A stretch of 64,000 nt of DNA from Odiellus spinosus (Eukaryota; Arthropoda; Arachnida; Opiliones; Phalangiidae). The translations under genes and the position numbers were made by a program. Below, one piece after another: positions 11,046 to 25,589 of the stretch. Under the pieces are notes generated by a model, which was given only the letters and a program-made list of their open reading frames with translations, made no database searches and had not been told where the DNA came from. How positions within the stretch are numbered: position 1 is the stretch's first letter; every line of letters begins with the position of its first letter. The stretch spans positions 3,782,001-3,846,000 of the forward strand of contig CAWUCO010000268.1 in assembly GCA_963920705.1 (NCBI GenBank), in the 5' to 3' direction.

Positions 11046-11811
11046 TTTCCAATTTAGACAAAACCAAAGTCATTCGAAAGAGCAATTAATGGACAGTCTA
11101 AATAACAAGAGTTTTCAAAAATCCGTTGAAAAACAAGAAAAATATGGCCAATTCAAGAAACAATACAATATCAAAATAGTCAAATTTCAGATTTTCAAAA
11201 TTCGCTTTTTGATATTAGATGTTTTTTGAATTGTCCATATTTTCCATGTTTTTCAAGGGACTTTCCAAAACTCATGTTTTTTGATAGACCAATATTTGCT
11301 CTTTCGAGTAGTCTTAATTTTGTCTAAATCGCTTAAAAATCAAAAGTTTTGTGTCCATTTGAATCCAATAATCTTGGATTTTTAAGTGTTTTTGCTTTAT
11401 TTTAACCAATTTAATATTTGTCACAATTTTGCAATTTAGACAAAACCAAAGTCATTCGAAAGAGCAATTAATGGACAGTCTAAATAACAAGAGTTTTCAA
11501 AAATCCGTTGAAAAACAAGAAAAATATGGCCAATTCAAGAAACAATACAATATCAAAATAGTCAAATTTCAGATTTTCAAAATTCGCTTTTTGATATTAG
11601 ATGTTTTTTGAATTGTCCATATTTTCCATGTTTTTCAAGGGACTTTCCAAAACTCATGTTTTTTGATAGACCAATATTTGCTCTTTCGAGTAGTCTTAAT
11701 TTTGTCTAAATCGCTTAAAAATCAAAAGTTTTGTGTCCATTTGAATCCAATAATCTTGGATTTTTAAGCGTTTTTGCTTAATTTTAACCAATTTTATATT
11801 GGTCACAATTT
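11046..11811 (+). repeat. Tandem pair sharing GGGACTTTCC and a one-base deletion
   Basis: Two adjacent monomers share GGGACTTTCC (at 11,257 and 11,639) where others have GGGATTTTCC. Both also have TTTTTTGATAGACC in place of TTTTTTAGATAGACC, a one-base loss. The 382-bp offset fits a recent single-monomer duplication. I saw neither variant elsewhere. Confidence 0.8.
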
Positions 11812-13331
11812 TGCAATTTAGACAAAACCAAAGTCATTCGAAAGAGCAATTAATGGACAGTCTAAATAACAAGAGTTTTCAAAAATCCGTTGAAAAACAA
11901 GAAAAATATGGCCAATTCAAGAAATCATACAATATCAAAATAGTCAAATTTCAGATTTTAAAAATTCGCTTTTTGATATTAGATGCTTTTTGAATTGTCC
12001 ATATTTTCCATGTTTTTCAACGGATTTTCCAAAACTCTTGTTTTTTAGATAGACCAATATTTGCTCTTTCGAGTGGTCTTAATTTTTGTCTAAATCGCTT
12101 AAAAATCAAAAGTTTTGTGTCCATTTGAATCCAATAATCTTGGATTTTTAAGTGTTTTTGCTTTATTTTAACCAATTTTATATTTGTCACAATTTTCCAA
12201 TTTAGACAAAACCAAAGTCATTCGAAAGAGCAATTAATGGACAGTCTAAATAACAAGAGTTTTCAAAAATCCGTTGAAAAACAAGAAAAATATGGCCAAT
12301 TCAAGAAACAATACAATATCAAAATAGTCAAATTTCAGATTTTCAAAATTCGCTTTTTGATATTAGATGCTTTTTGAATTGTCCATATTTTCCATGTTTT
12401 TCAACGGATTTTCCAAAACTCTTGTTTTTTAGATAGACCAATATTTGCTCTTTCGAGTGGTCTTAATTTTGTCTAAATCGCTTAAAAATCAAAAGTTTTG
12501 TGTCCATTTGAATCCAATAATCTTGGATTTTTAAGCGTTTATGCTTAATTTTAACCAATTTTATATTGGTCACAATTTTGCAATTTAGACAAAACCAAAG
12601 TCATTCGAAAGAGCAATTAATGGACAGTCTAAATAACAAGAGTTTTCAAAAATCCGTTGAAAAACAAGAAAAATATGGCCAATTCAAGAAACCATACAAT
12701 ATCAAAATAGTCAAATTTCAGATTTTCAAAATTCGCTTTTTGATATTAGATGTTTTTTGAATTGTCCATATTTTCCATGTTTTTCAAGGGATTTTCCAAA
12801 ACTCATGTTTTTTAGATAGACCAATATTTGCTCTTTCGAGTAGTCTTAATTAGGTCTAAATCGCTTAAAAATCAAAAGTTTTGTGTCCATTTGAATCCAA
12901 TAATCTTGGATTTTTAAGTGTTTTTGCTTTATTTTAACCAATTTTATATTTGTCACAATTTTCCAATTTAGAAAAAACCAAAGTCATTCGAAAGAGCAAT
13001 TAATGGACAGTCTAAATAACAAGAGTTTTCAAAAATCCGTTGAAAAACAAGAAAAATATGGCCAATTCAAGAAACAATACAATATCAAAATAGTCAAATT
13101 TCAGATTTTCAAAATTCGCTTTTTGATATTAGATGCTTTTTGAATTGTCCATATTTTCCATGTTTTTCAACGGATTTTCCAAAACTCTTGTTTTTTAGAT
13201 AGACCAATATTTGCTCTTTCGAGTGGTCTTAATTTTGTCTAAATCGCTTAAAAATCAAACGTTTTGTGTCCATTTGAATCCAATAATCTTGGATTTTTAA
13301 GCGTTTTTGCTTAATTTTAACCAATTTTATA

Positions 13332-16300
13332 TTGGCCACAATTTTGCAATTTAGACAAAACAAAAGTCATTCGAAAGAGCAATTAATGGACAGTCTAAAT
13401 AACAAGAGTTTTCAAAAATCCGTTGAAAAACAAGAAAAATATGGCCAATTCAAGAAACCATACAATATCAAAATAGTCAAATTTCAGATTTTCAAAATTC
13501 GCTTTTTGATATTAGATGTTTTTTGAATTGTCCATATTTTCCATGTTTTTCAAGGGATTTTCCAAAACTCATGTTTTTTAGATAGACCAATATTTGCTCT
13601 TTCGAGTAGTCTTAATTTTGTCTAAATCGCTTAAAAATCAAAAGTTTTGTGTCCATTTGAATCCAATAATCTTGGATTTTTAAGTGTTTTTGCTTTATTT
13701 TAACCAATTTTATATTTGTCACAATTTTGCAATTTAGACAAAACCAAAGTCATTCGAAAGAGCAATTAATGGACAGTCTAAATAACAAGAGTTTTCAAAA
13801 ATCCGTTGAAAAACAAGAAAAATATGGCCAATTCAAGAAATCATACAATATCAAAATAGTCAAATTTCAGATTTTAAAAATTCGCTTTTTGATATTAGAT
13901 GCTTTTTGAATTGTCCATATTTTCCATGTTTTTCAACGGATTTTCCAAAACTCTTGATTTTCAGATAGACCAATATTTGCTCTTTCGAGTGGTCTTAATT
14001 TTGTCTAAATCGCTTAAAAATCAAAAGTTTTGTGTCCATTTGAATCCTATAATCTTGGATTTTTAAGTGTTTTTGCTTTATTTTAACCAATTTTATATTT
14101 GTCACAATTTTGCAATTTAGACAAAACCAAAGTCATTCGAAAGAGCAATTAATGGACAGTCTAAATAACAAGAGTTTTCAAAAATCCGTTGAAAAACAAG
14201 AAAAATATGGCCAATTCAAGAAATCATACAATATCAAAATAGTCAAATTTCAGATTTTAAAAATTCGCTTTTTGATATTAGATGCTTTTTGAATTGTCCA
14301 TATTTTCCATGTTTTTCAACGGATTTTCCAAAACTCTTGTTTTTTAGATAGACCAATATTTGCTCTTTCGAGTGGTCTTAATTTTGTCTAAATCGCTTAA
14401 AAATCAAAAGTTTTGTGTCCATTTGAATCCAATAATCTTGGATTTTTAAGCGTTTTTGCTTAATTTTAACCAATTTTATATTGGTCACAATTTTTCAATT
14501 TAGACAAAACCAAAGTCATTCGAAAGAGCAATTAATGGACAGTCTAAATAACAAGAGTTTTCAAAAATCCGTTGAAAAACAAGAAAAATATGGCCAATTC
14601 AAGAAATCATAGAATATCAAAATAGTCAAATTTCAGATTTTAAAAATTCGCTTTTTGATATTAGATGCTTATTGAATTGTCCATATTTTCCATGTTTTTC
14701 AACGGATTTTCCAAAACTCTTGTTTTTTAGATAGACCAATATTTGCTATTTCGAGTGGTCTTAATTTTGTCTAAATCGCTTAAAAATCAAAAGTTTTGTG
14801 TCCATTTGAATCCAATAATCTTGGATTTTTAAGCGTTTTTGCTTAATTTTAACCAATTTTATATTGGTCACAATTTTGCAATTTAGACAAAACCAAAGTC
14901 ATTCGAAAGAGCAATTAATGGACAGTCTAAATAACAAGAGTTTTCAAAAATCCGTTGAAAAACAAGAAAAATATGGCCAATTCAAGAAACCATACAATAT
15001 CAAAATAGTCAAATTTCAGATTTTCAAAATTCGCTTTTTGATATTAGATGTTTTTTGAATTGTCCATATTTTCCATGTTTTTCAAGGGATTTTCCAAAAC
15101 TCATGTTTTTTAGATAGACCAATATTTGCTCTTTCGAGTAGTCTTAATTTTGTCTAAATCGCTTAAAAATCAAAAGTTTTGTGTCCATTTGAATCCAATA
15201 ATCTTGGATTTTTAAGTGTTTTTGCTTTATTTTAACCAATTTTATATTTGTCACAATTTTGCAATTTAGACAAAACCAAAGTCATTCGAAAGAGCAATTA
15301 ATGGACAGTCTAAATAACAAGAGTTTTCAAAAATCCGTTGAAAAACAAGAAAAATATGGCCAATTCAAGAAATCATACAATATCAAAATAGTCAAATTTC
15401 AGATTTTAAAAATTCGCTTTTTGATATTAGATGCTTTTTGAATTGTCCATATTTTCCATGTTTTTCAACGGATTTTCCAAAACTCTTGATTTTCAGATAG
15501 ACCAATATTTGCTCTTTCGAGTGGTCTTAATTTTGTCTAAATCGCTTAAAAATCAAAAGTTTTGTGTCCATTTGAATCCTATAATCTTGGATTTTTAAGT
15601 GTTTTTGCTTTATTTTAACCAATTTTATATTTGTCACAATTTTGCAATTTAGACAAAACCAAAGTCATTCGAAAGAGCAATTAATGGACAGTCTAAATAA
15701 CAAGAGTTTTCAAAAATCCGTTGAAAAACAAGAAAAATATGGCCAATTCAAGAAACCATACAATATCAAAATAGTCAAATTTCAGATTTTCAAAATTCGC
15801 TTTTTGATATTAGATGTTTTTTGAATCGTCCATATTTTCCATGTTTTTCAACGGATTTTCCAAAACTCTTGTTTTTTAGATAGACCAATATTTGCTCTTT
15901 CGAGTGGTCTTAATTTTGTCTAAATCGCTTAAAAATCAAAAGTTTTGTGTCCATTTGAATCCAATAATCTTGGATTTTTAAGCGTTTTTGCTTAATTTTA
16001 ACCAATTTTATATTGGTCACAATTTTTCAATTTAGACAAAACCAAAGTCATTCGAAAGAGCAATTAATGGACAGTCTAAATAACAAGAGTTTTCAAAAAT
16101 CCGTTGAAAAACAAGAAAAATATGGCCAATTCAAGAAATCATAGAATATCAAAATAGTCAAATTTCAGATTTTAAAAATTCGCTTTTTGATATTAGATGC
16201 TTATTGAATTGTCCATATTTTCCATGTTTTTCAACGGATTTTCCAAAACTCTTGTTTTTTAGATAGACCAATATTTGCTATTTCGAGTGGTCTTAATTTT

Positions 16301-16395
16301 GTCTAAATCGCTTAAAAATCAAGAGTTTTGTGTCCATTTGAATCCAATAATCTTGGATTTTTAAGCGTTTTTGCTTAATTTTAACCAATTTTATA
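13332..16395 (+). repeat. Two tandem 1,532-bp tetramer HOR copies
   Basis: The order is: TTGGTCAC/CCATAC monomer; TCATAC with GATTTTCAG and CCTATA; a TCATAC or CCATAC monomer; and a TTTTTCAATTT/TCATAG monomer with GATGCTTATT and GCTATTTCG. The same order repeats from 14,864. The private TTTTTCAATTT lies at 14,491 and 16,023, exactly 1,532 bp apart. The third monomer differs between copies (CCATAC and GAATCGTCC in the second), so some exchange followed the duplication. Confidence 0.85.
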
Positions 16396-17040
16396 TTGGT
16401 CACAATTTTGCAATTTAGACAAAACCAAAGTCATTCGAAAGAGCAATTAATGGACAGTCTAAATAACAAGAGTTTTCAAAAATCCGTTGAAAAACAAGAA
16501 AAATATGGCCAATTCAAGAAACCATACAATATCAAAATAGTCAAATTTCAGATTTTCAAAATTCGCTTTTTGATATTAGATGTTTTTTGAATTGTCCATA
16601 TTTTCCATGTTTTTCAAGGGATTTTCCAAAACTCATGTTTTTTAGATAGACCAATATTTGCTCTTTCGAGTAGTCTTAATTTTGTCTAAATCGCTTAAAA
16701 ATCAAAAGTTTTGTGTCCATTTGAATCCAATAATCTTGGATTTTTAAGTGTTTTTGCTTTATTTTAACCAATTTTATATTTGTCACAATTTTGCAATTTA
16801 GACAAAACCAAAGTCATTCGAAAGAGCAATTAATGGACAGTCTAAATAACAAGAGTTTTCAAAAATCCGTTGAAAAACAAGAAAAATATGGCCAATTCAA
16901 GAAATCATACAATATCAAAATAGTCAAATTTCAGATTTTTAAATTCGCTTTTTGATATTAGATGCTTATTGAATTGTCCATATTTTCCATGTTTTTCAAC
17001 GGATTTTCCAAAACTCTTGTTTTTTAGATAGACCAATATT

Positions 17041-17860
17041 TGCTATTTCGAGTGGTCTTAATTTTGTCTAAATCGCTTAAAAATCAAAAGTTTTGTGTCC
17101 ATTTGAATCCTATAATCTTGGATTTTTAAGTGTTTTTGCTTTATTTTAACCAATTTTATATTTGTCACAATTTTGCAATTTAGACAAAACCAAAGTCATT
17201 CGAAAGAGCAATTAATGGACAGTCTAAATAACAAGAGTTTTCAAAAATCCGTTGAAAAACAAGAAAAATATGGCCAATTCAAGAAATCATAGAATATCAA
17301 AATAGTCAAATTTCAGATTTTAAAAATTCGCTTTTTGATATTAGATGCTTATTGAATTGTCCATATTTTCCATGTTTTTCAACGGATTTTCCAAAACTCT
17401 TGTTTTTTAGATAGACCAATATTTGCTCTTTCGAGTGGTCTTAATTTTGTCTAAATCGCTTAAAAATCAAAAGTTTTGTGTCCATTTGAATCCAATAATC
17501 TTGGATTTTTAAGTGTTTTTGCTTTATTTTAACCAATTTTATATTTGTCACAATTTTCCAATTTAGACAAAACCAAAGTCATTCGAAAGAGCAATTAATG
17601 GACAGTCTAAATAACAAGAGTTTTCAAAAATCCGTTGAAAAACAAGAAAAATATGGCCAATTCAAGAAACCATACAATATCAAAATAGTCAAATTTCAGA
17701 TTTTCAAAATTCGCTTTTTGATATTAGATGTTTTTTGAATTGTCCATATTTTCCATGTTTTTAAACGGATTTTCCAAAACTCTTGTTTTTTAGATAGACC
17801 AATATTTGCTCTTTCGAGTGGTCTTAATTTTGTCTAAATCGCTTAAAAATCAAAAGTTTT
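17041..17860 (+). repeat. Block duplicated 5,364 bp away (at about 22,404-23,223)
   Basis: Three spaced markers recur at nearly the same offset: GCTATTTCG (17,041 and 22,404), GATGCTTATT (17,344 and 22,708) and GTTTTTAAACGG (17,757 and 23,121). The offsets of 5,363-5,364 bp equal 14 monomers. Identity is lost by about 17,870, where this copy has CCAATA and the other CCTATA. It is a medium-range duplication superimposed on the local HOR pattern. Confidence 0.75.
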
Positions 17861-19076
17861 GTGTCCATTTGAATCCAATAATCTTGGATTTTTAAGTGTT
17901 TTTGCTTTATTTTAACCAATTTTATATTTGTCACAATTTTGCAATTTAGACAAAACCAAAGTCATTCGAAAGAGCAATTAATGGACAGTCTAAATAACAA
18001 GAGTTTTCAAAAATTCGTTGAAAAACAAGAAAAATATGGCCAATTCAAGAAATCATACAATATCAAAATAGTCAAATTTCAGATTTTAAAAATTCGCTTT
18101 TTGATATTAGATGCTTTTTGAATTGTCCATATTTTCCATGTTTTTCAACGGATTTTCCAAAACTCTTGATTTTCAGATAGACCAATATTTGCTCTTTCGA
18201 GTGGTCTTAATTTTGTCTAAATCGCTTAAAAATCAAAAGTTTTGTGTCCATTTGAATCCTATAATCTTGGATTTTTAAGTGTTTTTGCTTTATTTTAACC
18301 AATTTTATATTTGTCACAATTTTGCAATTTAGACAAAACCAAAGTCATTCGAAAGAGCAATTAATGGACAGTCTAAATAACAAGAGTTTTCAAAAATCCG
18401 TTGAAAAACAAGAAAAATATGGCCAATTCAAGAAATCATACAATATCAAAATAGTCAAATTTCAGATTTTAAAAATTCGCTTTTTGATATTAGATGCTTT
18501 TTGAATTGTCCATATTTTCCATGTTTTTCAACGGATTTTCCAAAACTCTTGTTTTTTAGATAGACCAATATTTGCTCTTTCGAGTGGTCTTAATTTTTGT
18601 CTAAATCGCTTAAAAATCAAAAGTTTTGTGTCCATTTGAATCCAATAATCTTGGATTTTTAAGTGTTTTTGCTTTATTTTAACCAATTTTATATTTGTCA
18701 CAATTTTCCAATTTAGACAAAACCAAAGTCATTCGAAAGAGCAATTAATGGACAGTCTAAATAACAAGAGTTTTCAAAAATCCGTTGAAAAACAAGAAAA
18801 ATATGGCCAATTCAAGAAATCATACAATATCAAAATAGTCAAATTTCAGATTTTAAAAATTCGCTTTTTGATATTAGATGCTTTTTGAATTGTCCATATT
18901 TTCCATGTTTTTCAACGGATTTTCCAAAACTCTTGTTTTTTAGATAGACCAATATTTGCTCTTTCGAGTGGTCTTAATTTTGTCTAAATCGCTTAAAAAT
19001 CAAAAGTTTTGTGTCCATTTGAATCCAATAATCTTGGATTTTTAAGCGTTTTTGCTTAATTTTAACCAATTTTATA

Positions 19077-22000
19077 TTGGTCACAATTTTGCAATTTAGA
19101 CAAAACCAAAGTCATTCGAAAGAGCAATTAATGGACAGTCTAAATAACAAGAGTTTTCAAAAATCCGTTGAAAAACAAGAAAAATATGGCCAATTCAAGA
19201 AACCATACAATATCAAAATAGTCAAATTTCAGATTTTCAAAATTCGCTTTTTGATATTAGATGTTTTTTGAATTGTCCATATTTTCCATGTTTTTCAAGG
19301 GATTTTCCAAAACTCATGTTTTTTAGATAGACCAATATTTGCTCTTTCGAGTAGTCTTAATTTTGTCTAAATCGCTTAAAAATCAAAAGTTTTGTGTCCA
19401 TTTGAATCCAATAATCTTGGATTTTTAAGTGTTTTTGCTTTATTTTAACCAATTTTATATTTGTCACAATTTTGCAATTTAGACAAAACCAAAGTCATTC
19501 GAAAGAGCAATTAATGGACAGTCTAAATAACAAGAGTTTTCAAAAATTCGTTGAAAAACAAGAAAAATATGGCCAATTCAAGAAATCATACAATATCAAA
19601 ATAGTCAAATTTCAGATTTTAAAAATTCGCTTTTTGATATTAGATGCTTTTTGAATTGTCCATATTTTCCATGTTTTTCAACGGATTTTCCAAAACTCTT
19701 GATTTTCAGATAGACCAATATTTGCTCTTTCGAGTGGTCTTAATTTTGTCTAAATCGCTTAAAAATCAAAAGTTTTGTGTCCATTTGAATCCTATAATCT
19801 TGGATTTTTAAGTGTTTTTGCTTTATTTTAACCAATTTTATATTTGTCACAATTTTGCAATTTAGACAAAACCAAAGTCATTCGAAAGAGCAATTAATGG
19901 ACAGTCTAAATAACAAGAGTTTTCAAAAATCCGTTGAAAAACAAGAAAAATATGGCCAATTCAAGAAATCATACAATATCAAAATAGTCAAATTTCAGAT
20001 TTTAAAAATTCGCTTTTTGATATTAGATGCTTTTTGAATTGTCCATATTTTCCATGTTTTTCAACGGATTTTCCAAAACTCTTGTTTTTTAGATAGACCA
20101 ATATTTGCTCTTTCGAGTGGTCTTAATTTTTGTCTAAATCGCTTAAAAATCAAAAGTTTTGTGTCCATTTGAATCCAATAATCTTGGATTTTTAAGTGTT
20201 TTTGCTTTATTTTAACCAATTTTATATTTGTCACAATTTTCCAATTTAGACAAAACCAAAGTCATTCGAAAGAGCAATTAATGGACAGTCTAAATTACAA
20301 GAGTTTTCAAAAATCCGTTGAAAAACAAGAAAAATATGGCCAATTCAAGAAATCATACAATATCAAAATAGTCAAATTTCAGATTTTAAAAATTCGCTTT
20401 TTGATATTAGATGCTTTTTGAATTGTCCATATTTTCCATGTTTTTCAACGGATTTTCCAAAACTCTTGATTTTCAGATAGACCAATATTTGCTCTTTCGA
20501 GTGGTCTTAATTTTGTCTAAATCGCTTAAAAATCAAAAGTTTTGTGTCCATTTGAATCCTATAATCTTGGATTTTTAAGTGTTTTTGCTTTATTTTAACC
20601 AATTTTATATTTGTCACAATTTTGCAATTTAGACAAAACCAAAGTCATTCGAAAGAGCAATTAATGGACAGTCTAAATAACAAGAGTTTTCAAAAATCCG
20701 TTGAAAAACAAGAAAAATATGGCCAATTCAAGAAATCATACAATATCAAAATAGTCAAATTTCAGATTTTAAAAATTCGCTTTTTGATATTAGATGCTTT
20801 TTGAATTGTCCATATTTTCCATGTTTTTCAACGGATTTTCCAAAACTCTTGATTTTCAGATAGACCAATATTTGCTCTTTCGAGTGGTCTTAATTTTGTC
20901 TAAATCGCTTAAAAATCAAAAGTTTTGTGTCCATTTGAATCCTATAATCTTGGATTTTTAAGTGTTTTTGCTTTATTTTAACCAATTTTATATTTGTCAC
21001 AATTTTGCAATTTAGACAAAACCAAAGTCATTCGAAAGAGCAATTAATGGACAGTCTAAATAACAAGAGTTTTCAAAAATCCGTTGAAAAACAAGAAAAA
21101 TATGGCCAATTCAAGAAATCATACAATATCAAAATAGTCAAATTTCAGATTTTAAAAATTCGCTTTTTGATATTAGATGCTTTTTGAATTGTCCATATTT
21201 TCCATGTTTTTCAACGGATTTTCCAAAACTCTTGTTTTTTAGATAGACCAATATTTGCTCTTTCGAGTGGTCTTAATTTTTGTCTAAATCGCTTAAAAAT
21301 CAAAAGTTTTGTGTCCATTTGAATCCAATAATCTTGGATTTTTAAGTGTTTTTGCTTTATTTTAACCAATTTTATATTTGTCACAATTTTCCAATTTAGA
21401 CAAAACCAAAGTCATTCGAAAGAGCAATTAATGGACAGTCTAAATAACAAGAGTTTTCAAAAATCCGTTGAAAAACAAGAAAAATATGGCCAATTCAAGA
21501 AATCATACAATATCAAAATAGTCAAATTTCAGATTTTAAAAATTCGCTTTTTGATATTAGATGCTTTTTGAATTGTCCATATTTTCCATGTTTTTCAACG
21601 GATTTTCCAAAACTCTTGATTTTCAGATAGACCAATATTTGCTCTTTCGAGTGGTCTTAATTTTGTCTAAATCGCTTAAAAATCAAAAGTTTTGTGTCCA
21701 TTTGAATCCTATAATCTTGGATTTTTAAGTGTTTTTGCTTTATTTTAACCAATTTTATATTTGTCACAATTTTGCAATTTAGACAAAACAAAGTCATTCG
21801 AAAGAGCAATTAATGGACAGTCTAAATAACAAGAGTTTTCAAAAATCCGTTGAAAAACAAGAAAAATATGGCCAATTCAAGAAATCATACAATATCAAAA
21901 TAGTCAAATTTCAGATTTTAAAAATTCGCTTTTTGATATTAGATGCTTTTTGAATTGTCCATATTTTCCATGTTTTTCAACGGATTTTCCAAAACTCTTG

Positions 22001-22345
22001 TTTTTTAGATAGACCAATATTTGCTCTTTCGAGTGGTCTTAATTTTTGTCTAAATCGCTTAAAAATCAAAAGTTTTGTGTCCATTTGAATCCAATAATCT
22101 TGGATTTTTAAGTGTTTTTGCTTTATTTTAACCAATTTTATATTTGTCACAATTTTCCAATTTAGACAAAACCAAAGTCATTCGAAAGAGCAATTAATGG
22201 ACAGTCTAAATAACAAGAGTTTTCAAAAATCCGTTGAAAAACAAGAAAAATATGGCCAATTCAAGAAACAATACAATATCAAAATAGTCAAATTTCAGAT
22301 TTTCAAAATTCGCTTTTTGATATTAGATGTTTTTTGAATCGTCCA
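19077..22345 (+). repeat. Long duplicated block, copy 1 (offset 6,513 bp)
   Basis: About 3.3 kb here matches 25,590-28,858 monomer by monomer. Shared markers in order are: the TTGGTCAC/CCATAC monomer; AAATTCGTTG at about 19,546; AAATTACAAG at about 20,292; a one-base loss giving AGACAAAACAAAG at 21,781; and GAATCGTCC at 22,336. Each recurs 6,513 bp downstream, i.e. 17 monomers. The copies diverge after about 22,360, where this one has a shortened T-run and GCTATTTCG. Confidence 0.85.
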
Positions 22346-25300
22346 TATTTTCCATGTTTTTCAACGGATTTTCCAAAACTCTTGTTTTTAGATAGACCAA
22401 TATTTGCTATTTCGAGTGGTCTTAATTTTGTCTAAATCGCTTAAAAATCAAAAGTTTTGTGTCCATTTGAATCCTATAATCTTGGATTTTTAAGTGTTTT
22501 TGCTTTATTTTAACCAATTTTATATTTGTCACAATTTTGCAATTTAGACAAAACCAAAGTCATTCGAAAGAGCAATTAATGGACAGTCTAAATAACAAGA
22601 GTTTTCAAAAATCCGTTGAAAAACAAGAAAAATATGGCCAATTCAAGAAATCATAGAATATCAAAATAGTCAAATTTCAGATTTTAAAAATTCGCTTTTT
22701 GATATTAGATGCTTATTGAATTGTCCATATTTTCCATGTTTTTCAACGGATTTTCCAAAACTCTTGTTTTTTAGATAGACCAATATTTGCTCTTTCGAGT
22801 GGTCTTAATTTTGTCTAAATCGCTTAAAAATCAAAAGTTTTGTGTCCATTTGAATCCAATAATCTTGGATTTTTAAGTGTTTTTGCTTTATTTTAACCAA
22901 TTTTATATTTGTCACAATTTTCCAATTTAGACAAAACCAAAGTCATTCGAAAGAGCAATTAATGGACAGTCTAAATAACAAGAGTTTTCAAAAATCCGTT
23001 GAAAAACAAGAAAAATATGGCCAATTCAAGAAACCATACAATATCAAAATAGTCAAATTTCAGATTTTCAAAATTCGCTTTTTGATATTAGATGTTTTTT
23101 GAATTGTCCATATTTTCCATGTTTTTAAACGGATTTTCCAAAACTCTTGTTTTTTAGATAGACCAATATTTGCTCTTTCGAGTGGTCTTAATTTTGTCTA
23201 AATCGCTTAAAAATCAAAAGTTTTGTGTCCATTTGAATCCTATAATCTTGGATTTTTAAGTGTTTTTGCTTTATTTTAACCAATTTTATATTTGTCACAA
23301 TTTTGCAATTTAGACAAAACCAAAGTCATTCGAAAGAGCAATTAATGGACAGTCTAAATAACAAGAGTTTTCAAAAATCCGTTGAAAAACAAGAAAAATA
23401 TGGCCAATTCAAGAAATCATACAATATCAAAATAGTCAAATTTCAGATTTTAAAAATTCGCTTTTTGATATTAGATGCTTTTTGAATTGTCCATATTTTC
23501 CATGTTTTTCAACGGATTTTCCAAAACTCTTGTTTTTTAGATAGACCAATATTTGCTCTTTCGAGTGGTCTTAATTTTTGTCTAAATCGCTTAAAAATCA
23601 AAAGTTTTGTGTCCATTTGAATCCAATAATCTTGGATTTTTAAGTGTTTTTGCTTTATTTTAACCAATTTTATATTTGTCACAATTTTCCAATTTAGACA
23701 AAACCAAAGTCATTCGAAAGAGCAATTAATGGACAGTCTAAATAACAAGAGTTTTCAAAAATCCGTTGAAAAACAAGAAAAATATGGCCAATTCAAGAAA
23801 TCATACAATATCAAAATAGTCAAATTTCAGATTTTAAAAATTCGCTTTTTGATATTAGATGCTTTTTGAATTGTCCATATTTTCCATGTTTTTCAACGGA
23901 TTTTCCAAAACTCTTGTTTTTTAGATAGACCAATATTTGCTCTTTCGAGTGGTCTTAATTTTGTCTAAATCGCTTAAAAATCAAAAGTTTTGTGTCCATT
24001 TGAATCCAATAATCTTGGATTTTTAAGCGTTTTTGCTTAATTTTAACCAATTTTATATTGGTCACAATTTTGCAATTTAGACAAAACCAAAGTCATTCGA
24101 AAGAGCAATTAATGGACAGTCTAAATAACAAGAGTTTTCAAAAATCCGTTGAAAAACAAGAAAAATATGGCCAATTCAAGAAACCATACAATATCAAAAT
24201 AGTCAAATTTCAGATTTTCAAAATTCGCTTTTTGATATTAGATGTTTTTTGAATTGTCCATATTTTCCATGTTTTTCAAGGGATTTTCCAAAACTCATGT
24301 TTTTTAGATAGACCAATATTTGCTCTTTCGAGTAGTCTTAATTTTGTCTAAATCGCTTAAAAATCAAAAGTTTTGTGTCCATTTGAATCCAATAATCTTG
24401 GATTTTTAAGTGTTTTTGCTTTATTTTAACCAATTTTATATTTGTCACAATTTTGCAATTTAGACAAAACCAAAGTCATTCGAAAGAGCAATTAATGGAC
24501 AGTCTAAATAACAAGAGTTTTCAAAAATTCGTTGAAAAACAAGAAAAATATGGCCAATTCAAGAAATCATACAATATCAAAATAGTCAAATTTCAGATTT
24601 TAAAAATTCGCTTTTTGATATTAGATGCTTTTTGAATTGTCCATATTTTCCATGTTTTTCAACGGATTTTCCAAAACTCTTGATTTTCAGATAGACCAAT
24701 ATTTGCTCTTTCGAGTGGTCTTAATTTTGTCTAAATCGCTTAAAAATCAAAAGTTTTGTGTCCATTTGAATCCTATAATCTTGGATTTTTAAGTGTTTTT
24801 GCTTTATTTTAACCAATTTTATATTTGTCACAATTTTGCAATTTAGACAAAACCAAAGTCATTCGAAAGAGCAATTAATGGACAGTCTAAATAACAAGAG
24901 TTTTCAAAAATCCGTTGAAAAACAAGAAAAATATGGCCAATTCAAGAAATCATACAATATCAAAATAGTCAAATTTCAGATTTTAAAAATTCGCTTTTTG
25001 ATATTAGATGCTTTTTGAATTGTCCATATTTTCCATGTTTTTCAACGGATTTTCCAAAACTCTTGTTTTTTAGATAGACCAATATTTGCTCTTTCGAGTG
25101 GTCTTAATTTTGTCTAAATCGCTTAAAAATCAAAAGTTTTGTGTCCATTTGAATCCTATAATCTTGGATTTTTAAGTGTTTTTGCTTTATTTTAACCAAT
25201 TTTATATTTGTCACAATTTTGCAATTTAGACAAAACCAAAGTCATTCGAAAGAGCAATTAATGGACAGTCTAAATAACAAGAGTTTTCAAAAATCCGTTG

Positions 25301-25589
25301 AAAAACAAGAAAAATATGGCCAATTCAAGAAATCATACAATATCAAAATAGTCAAATTTCAGATTTTAAAAATTCGCTTTTTGATATTAGATGCTTTTTG
25401 AATTGTCCATATTTTCCATGTTTTTCAACGGATTTTCCAAAACTCTTGTTTTTTAGATAGACCAATATTTGCTCTTTCGAGTGGTCTTAATTTTGTCTAA
25501 ATCGCTTAAAAATCAAAAGTTTTGTGTCCATTTGAATCCAATAATCTTGGATTTTTAAGCGTTTTTGCTTAATTTTAACCAATTTTATA

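Noticed and set aside
18005-18030. CENP-B box in the AAATTCGTTGAAAAAC variants
   Set aside because: TTCGTTG resembles the start of the box, but the CGGG half of the core is absent and most monomers have TCCGTTG. It is a class-specific single-base change.
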